Shown piece after piece: positions 50,275 through 60,246 of a stretch of DNA of 64,000 nucleotides. The notes beneath the pieces were generated by a model. It did not search any database. It was not told where the DNA came from and was given only the letters and a program-made list of their open reading frames with translations. The stretch is from Taklimakanibacter deserti (lineage in GTDB: Bacteria > Pseudomonadota > Alphaproteobacteria > Rhizobiales > Aestuariivirgaceae), in contig QORU01000014.1 of the NCBI GenBank assembly GCA_003574785.1, positions 62,001 through 126,000 of the forward strand, read 5' to 3'. A program made the translations under genes and the position numbers. How positions within the stretch are numbered: the stretch's first letter is position 1; each line of letters opens with the position of its first letter.

Positions 50275-52341
50275 ATGGAACAGAAGCTGAATGCCCGGCC
50301 ATCGCCTTTCCATCGGGGCGAGCAGGAAATGCAACGGCGGATTGGCAGCCGCGACTATAGCGAAGCGCAAGGGCAACGCTCGATCCGCGACTTCATGCCC
50401 GACCAGCACCGCAGCTTCTTCTCGCTCCTGTCCTATGTTTTCCTCAGCGCGGTTGATGCAGATGGGTGGCCCATCGCGACCATGCTGCACAGATCTCCGG
50501 GCTTCATTTCCAGTCCTGATCCGCGGCTGCTGCATATCGGTGCGCAGTTTGTACCGGAGGACCCCGCAGCAGCCGCCCTTCGTGTTGGCAGCGCCGTTGG
50601 CGTGCTCGGACTCGATCTGGCAACGCGTCGGCGCAATCGCATGAATGGACGGATCATAGAAATGTCCAGGGTCGGTTTCATGATCCAGGTCGATCAGAGC
50701 TTTGGCAACTGTCCGCAATACATTCAGACGAGAATATGCAGTCCTTTCAATATATCGGCGCAGTCCAGGCCCGCAGTCGTTCAGCGGTTTCCTGGCCTCG
50801 ACGACAGCATGCGCGCCGCTGTCGCGAGAGCAGATACATTCTTCGTAGCGTCTGTCAGCGGCCTTCCAGGCGATCCAGCGGTCCACGGCGCCGACATGTC
50901 GCACCGCGGTGGCAAGCCGGGCTTTGTAGGCGTCGATGGGAATGACCTCGTAATCCCCGATTTCAAGGGGAACGCCTTCTTCAATACGCTTGGTAACTTC
51001 CTGATCAACCCGAAAGCGGGCCTCTTATTTCCCGACTTCTCGACCGGCGACCTGATTTATCTTGCCGGTACGGTACAGATCGTCTGGGATGGTGCCGAAC
51101 TGAGAGCCTGGCGTGGCGCCGAGAGGCTATGGCGGGTCAGCATCTCGCATGGCTGGCGGCTGAAAGGAATGCTGCCTTTTCGCTGGGCCTTCCAGGAGAG
51201 CGCACCCTCCATCCACCTGACAGGGTCCTGGCCCGAGACGAAACAAGTGCTCGAGGAGACGGGGGGCAGGGAGATCTACCGATCCTATCGCGTGGAATCT
51301 GTCGTGAGCGAAACTCCGCTTGTCCGCTCGATCTACCTTGCGCCCCATGACGGTAGGCCGCGGCCAGCCTTCAAGCCAGGACAGTTCCTCCCGATCAGGT
51401 GGACACCGGCGGGCAGGGCCCGACCGCTCAACGGCGTCTACACCATTTCCGCCTCGCCGTTCGCCGATCAGCTGCGCCTGTCGATCAAGCGAGGCCATAA
51501 TCTGTCGCGGCAAATCCACGACCAGCTTAAGGTTGGGGATGTCTTGGAAGCGCTTGACCCACACGGCGATTTTTACCTCGACCCGTATCTTGACAGGCCC
51601 TGCGCCTTCATCTCGGCCGGTATTGGCATTACGCCGATGATCTCGATGCTGGGCTATCTGCTGGCGGAAGGAAAACGGACCGGACAAATGCGCCCGACCT
51701 TGTTTGCCCACGCAACCCCCGATGCCACGGAGCAGCCGTTTCGCACCCAACTCGAGGACTCGGCACGCAGTGCCGGCGGTAAGCTTCAGCTCCATTTCAC
51801 ACTGAGCCGGGCGCGCTCGGGCGCGGCAGCGGCACAGCGCTTCCATCAAACCGGCCGGCTGACGGCTGAGACACTGTATCCGCTCCTTCCCGGTCCGGAC
51901 CGCGAAATATATCTCTGTGGCCCTCCGGGCTTCATGCAGGATCTCTACGACGGCTTTCGTGCACTGGGAATCGGCGATGATCGCATCCATGCCGAGGCAT
52001 TCGGTCCCTCGTCATTGCGACGCGGCGGAGAGGCGGTGTCCGAGTCCGAAGAGACCGGGGCAGGAGATACCGAGGTCGTATTTGCCCGTCATGGGCTGCG
52101 CGTCGCCTGGAATGCAGCAAGCAGCAACTTGCTCGATTTTGGCATCGACCGGGATGTGCCCCTGGACTCCGGCTGCCGACGTGGCGCCTGCGGCACCTGT
52201 GCGGTCCGGGTTTTGTCTGGCACCGTGAAATATGTCCAGGCACCGGCCATTTCTCCCGTACCGGGCACGGCGCTGCTGTGCTGCGCACGCCCGGCGCCTT
52301 CCGGTCTCGCCGGGCAGTCCCAATTGATACTCGACGCTTGA
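50275..52341 (+). CDS. Fused PNPOx-like, ferredoxin-reductase and [2Fe-2S] ferredoxin protein
   Basis: This 688-residue multidomain redox protein has an N-terminal pyridoxamine-phosphate-oxidase-like split barrel (about 30-330, with a second barrel-like segment from DTFFVASVSG), then an FNR-type FAD/NAD(P)H domain (about 335-590: VYTISASP, GIGITPMISM, YLCGPPGFMQDL), then a plant-type [2Fe-2S] domain with Cys634, 639, 642 and 669. The usual FAD-binding Arg before Tyr is Gly here. ATG 50275 with GAGGAG before it is used, not the longer start at 50191. It is the first gene of the aldoxime cluster and could supply electrons to the haem enzyme or act as an oxidoreductase on nitrogen compounds. Confidence 0.88.
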   Translation: MEQKLNARPSPFHRGEQEMQRRIGSRDYSEAQGQRSIRDFMPDQHRSFFSLLSYVFLSAVDADGWPIATMLHRSPGFISSPDPRLLHIGAQFVPEDPAAAALRVGSAVGVLGLDLATRRRNRMNGRIIEMSRVGFMIQVDQSFGNCPQYIQTRICSPFNISAQSRPAVVQRFPGLDDSMRAAVARADTFFVASVSGLPGDPAVHGADMSHRGGKPGFVGVDGNDLVIPDFKGNAFFNTLGNFLINPKAGLLFPDFSTGDLIYLAGTVQIVWDGAELRAWRGAERLWRVSISHGWRLKGMLPFRWAFQESAPSIHLTGSWPETKQVLEETGGREIYRSYRVESVVSETPLVRSIYLAPHDGRPRPAFKPGQFLPIRWTPAGRARPLNGVYTISASPFADQLRLSIKRGHNLSRQIHDQLKVGDVLEALDPHGDFYLDPYLDRPCAFISAGIGITPMISMLGYLLAEGKRTGQMRPTLFAHATPDATEQPFRTQLEDSARSAGGKLQLHFTLSRARSGAAAAQRFHQTGRLTAETLYPLLPGPDREIYLCGPPGFMQDLYDGFRALGIGDDRIHAEAFGPSSLRRGGEAVSESEETGAGDTEVVFARHGLRVAWNAASSNLLDFGIDRDVPLDSGCRRGACGTCAVRVLSGTVKYVQAPAISPVPGTALLCCARPAPSGLAGQSQLILDA

Positions 52342-52481
52342 CGCTGGCGCGCCGGCGCTGCGAACGAAGCTGCAAGGGGCGTTGCATATTTGGGGTGTTC
52401 AAGAAGCGCCGTCCTTGGATGCAGTTTATGTCGGGCGAAGACGACAGGACCTTCGGAAAACCATGCAGGAGTTGCACGCGA

Positions 52482-53600
52482 ATGATCTCATATCCAAGCT
52501 ATAAGGTCGCAGCGGCCCATGTTGCTCCGATTTTCCATGACACCGACCGCAGCGTCCTAAAGGCGTGCGCGACGATCTCCGAAGCAGCCGCCCATGGTGC
52601 CAGCCTGATCGTCTTCCCGGAAGGCTTCATTCCCGGATTTCCGATCTGGTCAGGTGTCGTGGCACCGATCCGCACGCACGACCATTTCAAGGAGCTTGCC
52701 GCGGCGGCCATCGAAATCGATGGGCCGGAGCTCGACCGCATTCGCTCCGCCGCACGCAAATGCGGCGTCTTCGTTTCGATAGGCTTCACCGAGGCCACGA
52801 AAGCGAGCGTCGGCTGCCTGTGGAACGCGAATGTCCTCATCGGAGAAGATGGGACGATCCTCAATCATCATCGCAAGCTGGTCCCGACCTTCTATGAAAA
52901 GCTTGTTTGGGCGAGTGGCGATGGTGCAGGCTTACGCGTCGTCGATACCAGGCTCGGCCGCCTGGGTGCGTTGATCTGCGGCGAGAACACCAACCCGCTC
53001 GCCCGCTACACGCTCATGGCGCAAGGCGAGCAGGTCCACATCTCGACCTATCCGTCGGTTTATCCGACCCGGCCTCTGGAGGAAGATGGCAACTACGACC
53101 TGGAGAACGCCATCCGCATTCGGGCCGGTGCCCATTCCTTCGAGGCAAAAGTCTTCAACATCGTAGCCTCTGCCCCTTACGACCGGACCGCGAGGAAAGC
53201 GGTGGAACGGCTGGGGAATGAGGCGCTGGCGCTGCTGGAAGCGAGTCCCAAGGCGGTCTCAATGATCATCGACCCGACCGGCGTCGTGATCAGCCCGACG
53301 CTGTCGGCCGAGGAAGGGCTTGCTTATGCCGATGTCGATATCGCCCGCTGTGTCGAGCCAAAGCGTCTCCACGATGTCGTCGGTTACTACAATCGTTTCG
53401 ACGTGTTCAAGCTAACCGTCGATCGAACCTCCAACCATCCGGTTCTCTTCGAGGACGACAAGCCCCCCGCTTTCCTGACGACGCCGAAGGCCTCCACCGT
53501 CGCCCCTACAGTGAATGGAAAGACGAATGGAGCGCAGGGCCATTCGGACGCCGTGTCCGGCGCGCCGGCGCTCGTGCCCGAGGACAGCCGCGTGGAGTGA
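52482..53600 (+). CDS. Nitrilase (carbon-nitrogen hydrolase family)
   Basis: This 372-residue nitrilase, which hydrolyses an organic nitrile to the carboxylic acid and ammonia, has the catalytic triad Glu47 (FPEGFIPGFP), Lys132 (HHRKLVPTF) and Cys166 (LICGENTNPL). The ICGENxNP motif places it with true nitrilases rather than amidases. ATG 52482 (MISYPSYKVAAAHV) was chosen because the family begins here; a longer frame reaches back into the previous gene. The C terminus ends in a low-complexity tail after about residue 330. The aldoxime dehydratase gene follows 27 bases later, so its nitrile product would be used directly. Confidence 0.92.
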   Translation: MISYPSYKVAAAHVAPIFHDTDRSVLKACATISEAAAHGASLIVFPEGFIPGFPIWSGVVAPIRTHDHFKELAAAAIEIDGPELDRIRSAARKCGVFVSIGFTEATKASVGCLWNANVLIGEDGTILNHHRKLVPTFYEKLVWASGDGAGLRVVDTRLGRLGALICGENTNPLARYTLMAQGEQVHISTYPSVYPTRPLEEDGNYDLENAIRIRAGAHSFEAKVFNIVASAPYDRTARKAVERLGNEALALLEASPKAVSMIIDPTGVVISPTLSAEEGLAYADVDIARCVEPKRLHDVVGYYNRFDVFKLTVDRTSNHPVLFEDDKPPAFLTTPKASTVAPTVNGKTNGAQGHSDAVSGAPALVPEDSRVE

Positions 53601-53627
53601 TCGTCGATTAACAGCAGGACGGGTCCG

Positions 53628-54680
53628 ATGATCGACTACGAGGAACTGCGCATCATCCGCGAGCGGCGACCAGCTTCGTTCGAGCCTCCGGTCAAGCGGT
53701 ATTCGATCCGCTGGGAGCGGAGTGTGGATCTGGCGATCACCGCCTACTACGGAGCTCAGGCGCCGACGAAGGAGGCGGTCGAGCAGGCCGATTTCAAGCA
53801 AGTGATGCTGGCGGCGTTTGCCAGCGACTGCGGGCCTGCATCGGTAGAGCAGGGCTTTTTCGTCGATGCCGCCGGCCAGTACAATTTCGTCTTTGTCGCC
53901 TACTGGCTTGATCCTCTGCGCCATGAGCGCTGGGAGGCGGACTCACAATTGCACGCCTGGTGGAACGACCCGATCCGGCTTGCCGGAACTATCGGCCTGT
54001 GGCGCGAAGTGCTCCGCGTCCCGATCGAACGGATGGAAACGCTCTACGCTTATCCAGATTACAAGGTCGGCATTGCCCGCTGCCCTCCGTCCACTTTCAC
54101 GCTTACCCGGAATAGCGGCTATTTCGGCGCGATGCGCGACCGGATTCCGGCGAGCGCCGTGGATAGCCTTGCGACAGCGATGGCCTTTCCGCAGCCGGTA
54201 AAGCGCCACAGCGCGGGCACCCGCTGGCTGGTTCATGTGCCGAAAAATCTCACGGTAATCAGATCGGGACAATACTGGGCCAAGTGCGGGGGTGAGCAGC
54301 GCACGGACTATCTGGTCAAAATGCGGCCGCTGCTGGAAAAGGGCACAGCGCATCTCGGCCAATATCCCGAAGAAACGGGTTGCCTGAGCATGCGGCTGAG
54401 CCGCTGCGTCGAGGCGGGCGGTCGAGAACGCGACGAGTCGTTCAATCATGCCTATTTCCTGTCGCTCGCCCATCTCGAGGAATGGTCCGCGTCGCACCGG
54501 ACTCACCTCGCCATCTGGCGGCATGCGATCGAGATGATGAAGGCCTATGGCGAGAAGCGCGAATTGCGGACCTGGCATGAAGTGTATGTCCTGCCGGAAG
54601 GCGGGCAGCGATTCGAATACGTCAATTGCCATCCTCGAACCGGCTTGCTGCCTTATTTTGAAGGGTCCCGACTCGAATGA
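53628..54680 (+). CDS. oxd: Aldoxime dehydratase (haem-containing, Oxd family)
   Basis: This 350-residue haem enzyme dehydrates aldoximes (R-CH=N-OH) to nitriles. All residues needed in the family are present: Arg170 (GAMRDR), Ser213 (IRSGQYW), proximal haem ligand His293 (HRTHLAIW) and distal His317 ([10 protein letters not shown]), with spacing close to that of the Rhodococcus enzyme. [15 protein letters not shown] at the C terminus is typical. It lies between a nitrilase and a methylmalonyl-CoA mutase and overlaps the latter by four bases (ATGA). This arrangement makes a nitrile-forming then nitrile-hydrolysing pathway very likely. Confidence 0.93.
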   Translation: MIDYEELRIIRERRPASFEPPVKRYSIRWERSVDLAITAYYGAQAPTKEAVEQADFKQVMLAAFASDCGPASVEQGFFVDAAGQYNFVFVAYWLDPLRHERWEADSQLHAWWNDPIRLAGTIGLWREVLRVPIERMETLYAYPDYKVGIARCPPSTFTLTRNSGYFGAMRDRIPASAVDSLATAMAFPQPVKRHSAGTRWLVHVPKNLTVIRSGQYWAKCGGEQRTDYLVKMRPLLEKGTAHLGQYPEETGCLSMRLSRCVEAGGRERDESFNHAYFLSLAHLEEWSASHRTHLAIWRHAIEMMKAYGEKRELRTWHEVYVLPEGGQRFEYVNCHPRTGLLPYFEGSRLE

Positions 54681-56851
54681 GTGATAGTGGTCTCGATGGC
54701 TGGCTGGCGCGAGCCCGCGCCGAACTGAAAGGAGCCGATCCGTTCGCCGCTCTGATGCGCGAGACAGTCGACGGATTGCAGATCAAGCCCCTCTACACGG
54801 CGGATGATCTGAGCGACATCGACCATATCGATACACTTCCGGGCCTGCCGCCATTTGTCCGCGGTCCACGCGCCACCATGTACACCAACCGGCCATGGAC
54901 GGTCCGGCAATATGCCGGCTTCAGTACCGCGGAGGAGTCAAACGCTTTCTATCGGAAGGCCCTCGCTGCCGGCCAGGCTGGCCTGTCGGTGGCATTCGAT
55001 CTCGCCACCCATCGTGGCTATGACAGCGACCATCCGCATGTAGTTGGCGATGTTGGCAAAGCCGGGGTAGCGATCGATTCCGTCGAGGACATGACCATCC
55101 TGTTTGCAGGAATTCCTCTCGACCGGATCAGCGTCAGCATGACCATGAACGGTGCGGTGCTGCCGGTGCTTGCGAGCTTCATCGTCGCCGCCGAAGAGCA
55201 AGGAGTGCCGGCGCAAAAACTGTCGGGCACCATCCAGAACGACATTCTCAAAGAGTTCATGGTGCGCAACACCTATATCTATCCGCCCGAACCTTCGATG
55301 CGGATCGTTGCCGACATCATCGAGTTCACCGCTGCGAATATGCCGCGGTTCAACGCAATCTCCATATCCGGCTATCATATGCAGGAAGCCGGCGCGACCG
55401 CGGTGCAGGAGCTGGCCTACACGCTCGCGGACGGCCTCGAATATGTGAAGCTGGCCTTGTCGCGAGGCCTCGCCATTGACGATTTTGCCGGACGGCTGTC
55501 TTTCTTCTTTGCCATTGGCATGGATTTCTTCACCGAGATCGCGAAGCTGCGTGCCGCTCGACTGCTGTGGGCGGAGCTCATCCGGCCTTTCGGGCCCGCG
55601 AGACCGGAGAGCCTCGCGCTGCGGACCCATTGCCAGACCTCAGGTGTCAGCCTGACCGAGCAGGATCCTTACAACAACATCGTGCGCACCGCTTTCGAGG
55701 CCATGGCGGCCGTGCTTGGCGGCACGCAATCGCTCCACACCAATGCCTTCGATGAAGCGTTGGCGTTGCCGACGCAGTTCTCGGCCCATATCGCGCGCAA
55801 CACCCAACTCATCCTGGCCGAGGAGACCGGCGTAACACGCACCGTCGATCCGCTTGCCGGCTCCTACTATGTGGAAAGCCTTACGGATCAGCTCGTCCGA
55901 TCGGCGAGAAAGCTCATCGCCGAGGTCGTGAAAGCCGGAGGCATGACAAAGGCGATCGAAGCGGGCATTCCGAAACTGCGAATCGAGGAAGCGGCAGCCA
56001 GACGCCAGGCGCTGATCGATAAGGGAGCGATTGCCGTTATCGGGGTCAACAAGTACCGGCTCGAGCACCAAGAACCCATCGCTGTCCTCGATATCGACAA
56101 TGCCGTGGTGCGGCAAAGGCAGGTCGAACGACTGATCGCGCTGAAGGCTTCGCGTGATCAGGCTCGGGTAGACGAATGCCTCACCCGTCTGAGTGAGGCC
56201 GCTGCCAGCGGCCGCGGTAATCTGCTCGGCCTTGCCGTTGATGCGGTTCGCGCCCGTGCGACGGTCGGCGAGATTTCGGCAGCTCTCGAGAACGCATTCA
56301 CACGGCATAAGGCCGTGATTAGATCGGTTGCCGGAGTCTACCGCGCGGCCTTCGGCGATGCGGCCGCCTTTCGCGAGGTCGAAGAGGACATACGTTCCTT
56401 CACCTTCGAGGAAGGGCGCCGGCCGAAGATGCTGGTGGTTAAGCTCGGCCAGGACGGTCACGATCGCGGCGCCAAGGTCATTGCCTCGACCTTCGCCGAT
56501 TTTGGCTTCGATATTGAGGTCGGGCCTTTGTTTCTGACGCCGGTGGAAGCCGCGCGACGAGCCGTGGACAATGCCGTTCACGTGATCGGTGTGTCCAGTC
56601 ATGCGGCCGGTCACCGGACTCTGGTGCCGCAGCTGATTGCGGCGCTAAAGGATCTCGACGGGAAGGATATCGTTGTCGTGTGCGGCGGCGTCATACCGCC
56701 CAAGGACTACGATGAACTTTACAAGGCCGGTGTCTCGCTCATTTTCGGTCCAGGGACGCAGATCTTGGAGGCGGCGAGGCGCGTCCTGGCGGTGGTCAGC
56801 GAAGCGCGGCGGACGTCGCGCGAAATGACCCGCTGGCCGGCCAACGGATAG
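54677..56851 (+). CDS. mcm: Methylmalonyl-CoA mutase, fused large subunit with B12 domain
   Basis: This 724-residue adenosylcobalamin-dependent mutase converts methylmalonyl-CoA to succinyl-CoA. The substrate residues that separate it from isobutyryl-CoA mutase are retained: Tyr79 ([11 protein letters not shown]) and Arg197 (EFMVRNTY), with His234 (SGYHMQEAG). The C-terminal B12 domain has DGHDRG at 593-598, including His595. In the active-site loop [10 protein letters not shown], Val324 replaces the more common Trp. Its start overlaps the aldoxime dehydratase stop. This links the nitrile pathway to propionyl-CoA metabolism, so the acid may be propionate or a branched-chain acid that yields propionyl-CoA. 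Confidence 0.93.
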   Translation: MSDSGLDGWLARARAELKGADPFAALMRETVDGLQIKPLYTADDLSDIDHIDTLPGLPPFVRGPRATMYTNRPWTVRQYAGFSTAEESNAFYRKALAAGQAGLSVAFDLATHRGYDSDHPHVVGDVGKAGVAIDSVEDMTILFAGIPLDRISVSMTMNGAVLPVLASFIVAAEEQGVPAQKLSGTIQNDILKEFMVRNTYIYPPEPSMRIVADIIEFTAANMPRFNAISISGYHMQEAGATAVQELAYTLADGLEYVKLALSRGLAIDDFAGRLSFFFAIGMDFFTEIAKLRAARLLWAELIRPFGPARPESLALRTHCQTSGVSLTEQDPYNNIVRTAFEAMAAVLGGTQSLHTNAFDEALALPTQFSAHIARNTQLILAEETGVTRTVDPLAGSYYVESLTDQLVRSARKLIAEVVKAGGMTKAIEAGIPKLRIEEAAARRQALIDKGAIAVIGVNKYRLEHQEPIAVLDIDNAVVRQRQVERLIALKASRDQARVDECLTRLSEAAASGRGNLLGLAVDAVRARATVGEISAALENAFTRHKAVIRSVAGVYRAAFGDAAAFREVEEDIRSFTFEEGRRPKMLVVKLGQDGHDRGAKVIASTFADFGFDIEVGPLFLTPVEAARRAVDNAVHVIGVSSHAAGHRTLVPQLIAALKDLDGKDIVVVCGGVIPPKDYDELYKAGVSLIFGPGTQILEAARRVLAVVSEARRTSREMTRWPANG

Positions 56852-57078
56852 TGGCGGCAGGCGTCCAATTCGTACTCCTTCAGAGGCATGGGGGTCGCGC
56901 TTCGCGCTCGGCGTGCCTGCCGTCGCGCGCAAGAATTCATCGCCTTGGATCGATCTCGTTCCGTCTTGTGGAATTTTGCATTGGGGTTTGCGTTTTTCGT
57001 CCCTTGCTCAAAGCCATGCTCGGAGATGAACTGCAGCGAGTAGAAGAGCAGATAATCTGGTGAACTGGGAGAATGAAA
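56852..57078. other. 227-base gap with a hairpin-forming stretch
   Basis: CGGCAGGC (56855-56862) pairs with GCCTGCCG (56915-56922) across 52 bases that also contain a smaller CGCGCTTCGCG stem. This could terminate or attenuate the mutase transcript. The rest up to the binding-protein start shows no gene; the transporter may have its own promoter here. Confidence 0.4.
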
Positions 57079-58323
57079 ATGATCTTTACACGTCGCAATT
57101 TTCTGAGCGCCACGGCTCGGGTTACGGGCGGCATCGCTCTGTCACGCGGATTTCTCGGACGTTCGTCCTTTGCAGAAGAGCAGTCCATACTTGTGGGAAG
57201 CCTGCATGATTATTCGGGGCCGATCGCGAGCTCAGGGCAACAGGGCGTAGCTGCGCTCACCATCGCGATCGACGAGTTGAACGCGGCGGGCGGGTTGCTG
57301 GGTCGGCCTCTCAAGCTTGTGCACTACGACACCCAATCCTCGATCCAGCTCTATTCGCAATACGCGCAGCAGCTGGCCCTCAGCGATAAGGTCGCGGTCG
57401 TCCATGGCGGCATCACGTCCGCTTCGCGCGAAGCGGTTCGTCCTGTCTTTGACAGGTATCGGACCCTTTATTTCTACAATACGCTGTATGAAGGTGGGGT
57501 GTGTGACCGCAATACATTCTGCACCGGAACCACGCCGGGGCAGACGGTGCAGAAGCTGGTGCCGAGCGCCCTCAAGCGGGCTGGCGGCGGTAAGGCCTAC
57601 ATTATCGCGGCCGACTACAATTACGGTCAGATCACCGCGAAATGGATGGCCAAGTATTGCCAGGACAGCGGCGGAGAAATTCTGACTACCGAGTTCTTCC
57701 CACTCGACGTCACCAATTTCGGACCGACGATCTCGAAGATCCAGGAGCGAAAGCCCGACATCGTCCTTTCGGCTCTTGTTGGTGCGAATCATGTGGGTTT
57801 CTATCGCCAATGGGCGGCGGCCGGCATGAACGGGCGTATTCCGATTGCCTCGACCACGTTCGGCCTCGTCAACGAGCCCAAGACCCTGGAAGCCCATGAG
57901 AGCAACGGCCTGCTCGGCTCCTATGGCTATTTCGAAGAGCTCGACACGCCGCGCAACGCGGCATTTGTCAGCGCCCTGAAGGCGAAGTTCGGTGACGACA
58001 TTCCCTATATAAGCGAGATCGGCGCAGCCACCTATGAAGCCATGCATCTCTGGGCCATGGCCGTGAAACAGGCCGGCACGGTCGAACGTGAGAAAGTCAT
58101 CGAGGCGCTCGAGACCGGAATTGCCTTTGATGGGCCAAGTGGCAAGGTCGTGGTGGACAAGCAGACCCACCACACGACGCGCAACGCCTATCTGGCGGAA
58201 GTTCAGGAAAAGCGCTGGGTGGTTGCGGAGCGCTATGAAAACCAATCACCCTCCGATACGGCGGCCGTCTGTGACTTGGTCAAGAATCCGAACGACAACC
58301 AGCAGTACGTGATCGGCCTTTGA
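57079..58323 (+). CDS. Urea/short-chain-amide type ABC substrate-binding protein (UrtA/FmdD-like)
   Basis: This 414-residue periplasmic binding protein of the leucine/urea/amide family (Peripla_BP_5/6) carries a Tat signal (FTRRNFLSATARVTG, mature region near EEQSILVG). ATG 57079 is preferred to 57073 because GGGAG lies seven bases before it. Motifs include GSLHDYSGPIASSGQQGV and QERKPDIVLSALVGANHVGFYRQW (split QERKPDIVLSALV and GANHVGFYRQW). It resembles FmdD, UrtA and AmiC. It starts a five-gene transporter operon leading to an amidase. An amide or urea-like ligand fits, but is inferred. Confidence 0.87.
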   Translation: MIFTRRNFLSATARVTGGIALSRGFLGRSSFAEEQSILVGSLHDYSGPIASSGQQGVAALTIAIDELNAAGGLLGRPLKLVHYDTQSSIQLYSQYAQQLALSDKVAVVHGGITSASREAVRPVFDRYRTLYFYNTLYEGGVCDRNTFCTGTTPGQTVQKLVPSALKRAGGGKAYIIAADYNYGQITAKWMAKYCQDSGGEILTTEFFPLDVTNFGPTISKIQERKPDIVLSALVGANHVGFYRQWAAAGMNGRIPIASTTFGLVNEPKTLEAHESNGLLGSYGYFEELDTPRNAAFVSALKAKFGDDIPYISEIGAATYEAMHLWAMAVKQAGTVEREKVIEALETGIAFDGPSGKVVVDKQTHHTTRNAYLAEVQEKRWVVAERYENQSPSDTAAVCDLVKNPNDNQQYVIGL

Positions 58324-58342
58324 AGGCTGGCGGGAGACCACG

Positions 58343-59209
58343 ATGGACTACGCCATCATCATCGCAGTCGACATTCTAGGGGGCATAACGTCCCTCATTT
58401 TGATCAGCCTCGGCCTCGCCGTGATCTATGGAATGATGCGCATCATCAACCTGGCGCATGGCGAGTTCCTTATGCTTGGGGCCTATGCAACCGTCGTGGC
58501 AACCAATGCTGGCGTGAACATATGGATCGCCATGTTGCTCATCTCGCCGCTCGTCGTCGGTGCAATAGGCATCCTGGTCGAGCGTACCGTCATGCGCTTC
58601 CTCTACGGGCGACTAATCGACACGATGCTGGCGACTTGGGGGTTGAGCCTCTTGATCTCCGGGCTGGTCACCACGGTCTTCGGCAACAACATCAAAGGCG
58701 TGCCGACCCCGCTCGGCGGTTTTACCGTCGGCGCCTACACGTCGAGCCTATATACGCTGTTCCTGGCGGCGATGGCGGGCGCGATGCTGATCGGGCTCTA
58801 TCTGCTGCTGCGCTGCACCCGGTTCGGCCTGGTGGCGCGCGCCATGATGCAAAACGCCAATATGGCTGCCGCCCTGGGCGCCAGCCCGCCACGAACCTAC
58901 ATGATCACATTTGGCATTGGTGCGGCTATCACCGGGCTTTCCGGTGGTCTCCTCGCTCCTGTGACGGGGGTCGGGCCAACGATCGGGGCGGCGTTTATCG
59001 CCAAGGCATTCATAACGGTCGTCGGCGGCGGTCCAGCGATCCTCACCGGCACCGGTGCTGCCGCCATTCTCTTTGGCTTCATCAATCAGACCGCGACCTA
59101 CCTCAGCACGCCGGTATTCGGTGAGGTTGCGCTTTTTCTTGCTGCCATCGTGCTCATCCGGCTTATGCCCGCCGGCATTACCGGCAAATCTCTGCGAGGT
59201 GCTCGGTGA
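58343..59209 (+). CDS. Urea/amide/branched-chain ABC permease (UrtB/LivH family)
   Basis: This 288-residue inner-membrane permease of the LivH/UrtB type has about eight membrane helices. Family motifs IYGMMRIINLAHGEFLMLGAY and ARAMMQNANMAAALGAS are visible. It overlaps the next permease by four bases (GTGA) and together they form the channel. Confidence 0.9.
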   Translation: MDYAIIIAVDILGGITSLILISLGLAVIYGMMRIINLAHGEFLMLGAYATVVATNAGVNIWIAMLLISPLVVGAIGILVERTVMRFLYGRLIDTMLATWGLSLLISGLVTTVFGNNIKGVPTPLGGFTVGAYTSSLYTLFLAAMAGAMLIGLYLLLRCTRFGLVARAMMQNANMAAALGASPPRTYMITFGIGAAITGLSGGLLAPVTGVGPTIGAAFIAKAFITVVGGGPAILTGTGAAAILFGFINQTATYLSTPVFGEVALFLAAIVLIRLMPAGITGKSLRGAR

Positions 59210-60246
59210 CCATGGACAGGACACCCGCTATCAGGGACATTTCATTCGCAGCGATCGCGGTCGCGGCGGTAGCGGCATTGCCGGCTCTGCTGGATATGTT
59301 CAGCCTGCTCCAGCTCACCGCCTTTGTGTGCCTGGCGATCCTGTCGCTCAGCCTTGGCTTCATCTGGGGCTTCGGAGGGATCCTGTCCTTCGGCCAGGCC
59401 GCTTTCTTCGGCATTGGCGGCTATGCTTATGCCGTAGCCGTGATCAACATCGGCGATAGCACGCTGCCATTGGTCCTTGCCCTCATTCTGCCTGCGGCGT
59501 TTGCGGCCCTGCTCGGTTATCTGATGTTCTACGGGCGGGTCAGCGATGTCTATGTCGGCGTTATCACCCTCACGGTCACGCTCATCCTGTACAATGTCAT
59601 GAACAGCACCGCAGGTGACCGGTATCGCATCGGTCTCGCACCCCTGGGTGGCTTCAACGGCATACCTGCGGTGCCTGGCATCAACATTCCGCTTTTTCCT
59701 GACATGCCGCTCGATGTGACCGGCAACTGGTATCTCTCGGCCGGCTGCCTGGCGGCGATCTTCTTCGGGATGCGCTATTTCTTGCGCACGCATGTCGGGC
59801 GTGTCGTGGTCGCGACGCGCGAGAACGAGGGGAGGGCCGCCCTGCTCGGCTATGACACGCGTTTCTACAAGTTGCTCGTCTTTGTAATCGGGGGCGCCGT
59901 CGCCGGTCTCGGCGGGGCTCTCTATACCGCCTGGGGAGCGTTCGTCAGCCCCACGGTCTTCGGTTTGGGGATGTCGGCGCAGATCATCGTCTGGATCATT
60001 GTCGGTGGCCGCGGAACACTGGCTGGTCCGGTCTTGGGTTGCATCGCCATGCAGTATGTCGTCACGAATCTTGGCACACAGCAGACCGTCAATGTGAACC
60101 TGGTGCTCGGAATTGTTCTGCTTGTATCGGTGCTGCTGCTGCCGCTTGGTGTGCTCCCGGTATTCGCCGGACTCATGCGGAAGCTGCCGTTTTCGCTTGC
60201 CACTCGCATGCGTGGTCACGCGATGCCGCGGGAGGGCCGGCGATGA
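59206..60246 (+). CDS. Urea/amide/branched-chain ABC permease (UrtC/LivM family)
   Basis: This 346-residue LivM/UrtC-type permease has the motifs SLSLGFIWGFGGILSFGQAAFF and RENEGRAALLGYDTRFYKLL and about eight to ten membrane helices. GTG 59206 was chosen since GAGGT lies five bases before it and it overlaps the preceding stop; ATG 59212 is two codons later. It overlaps the first ATPase gene by four bases. Confidence 0.9.
   Translation: MTMDRTPAIRDISFAAIAVAAVAALPALLDMFSLLQLTAFVCLAILSLSLGFIWGFGGILSFGQAAFFGIGGYAYAVAVINIGDSTLPLVLALILPAAFAALLGYLMFYGRVSDVYVGVITLTVTLILYNVMNSTAGDRYRIGLAPLGGFNGIPAVPGINIPLFPDMPLDVTGNWYLSAGCLAAIFFGMRYFLRTHVGRVVVATRENEGRAALLGYDTRFYKLLVFVIGGAVAGLGGALYTAWGAFVSPTVFGLGMSAQIIVWIIVGGRGTLAGPVLGCIAMQYVVTNLGTQQTVNVNLVLGIVLLVSVLLLPLGVLPVFAGLMRKLPFSLATRMRGHAMPREGRR

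Noticed and set aside
51127..51990. 287-codon minus-strand frame inside the PNPOx-reductase gene
   Set aside because: It lies wholly within a gene with recognisable FNR domain motifs; the antisense product shows no domain.
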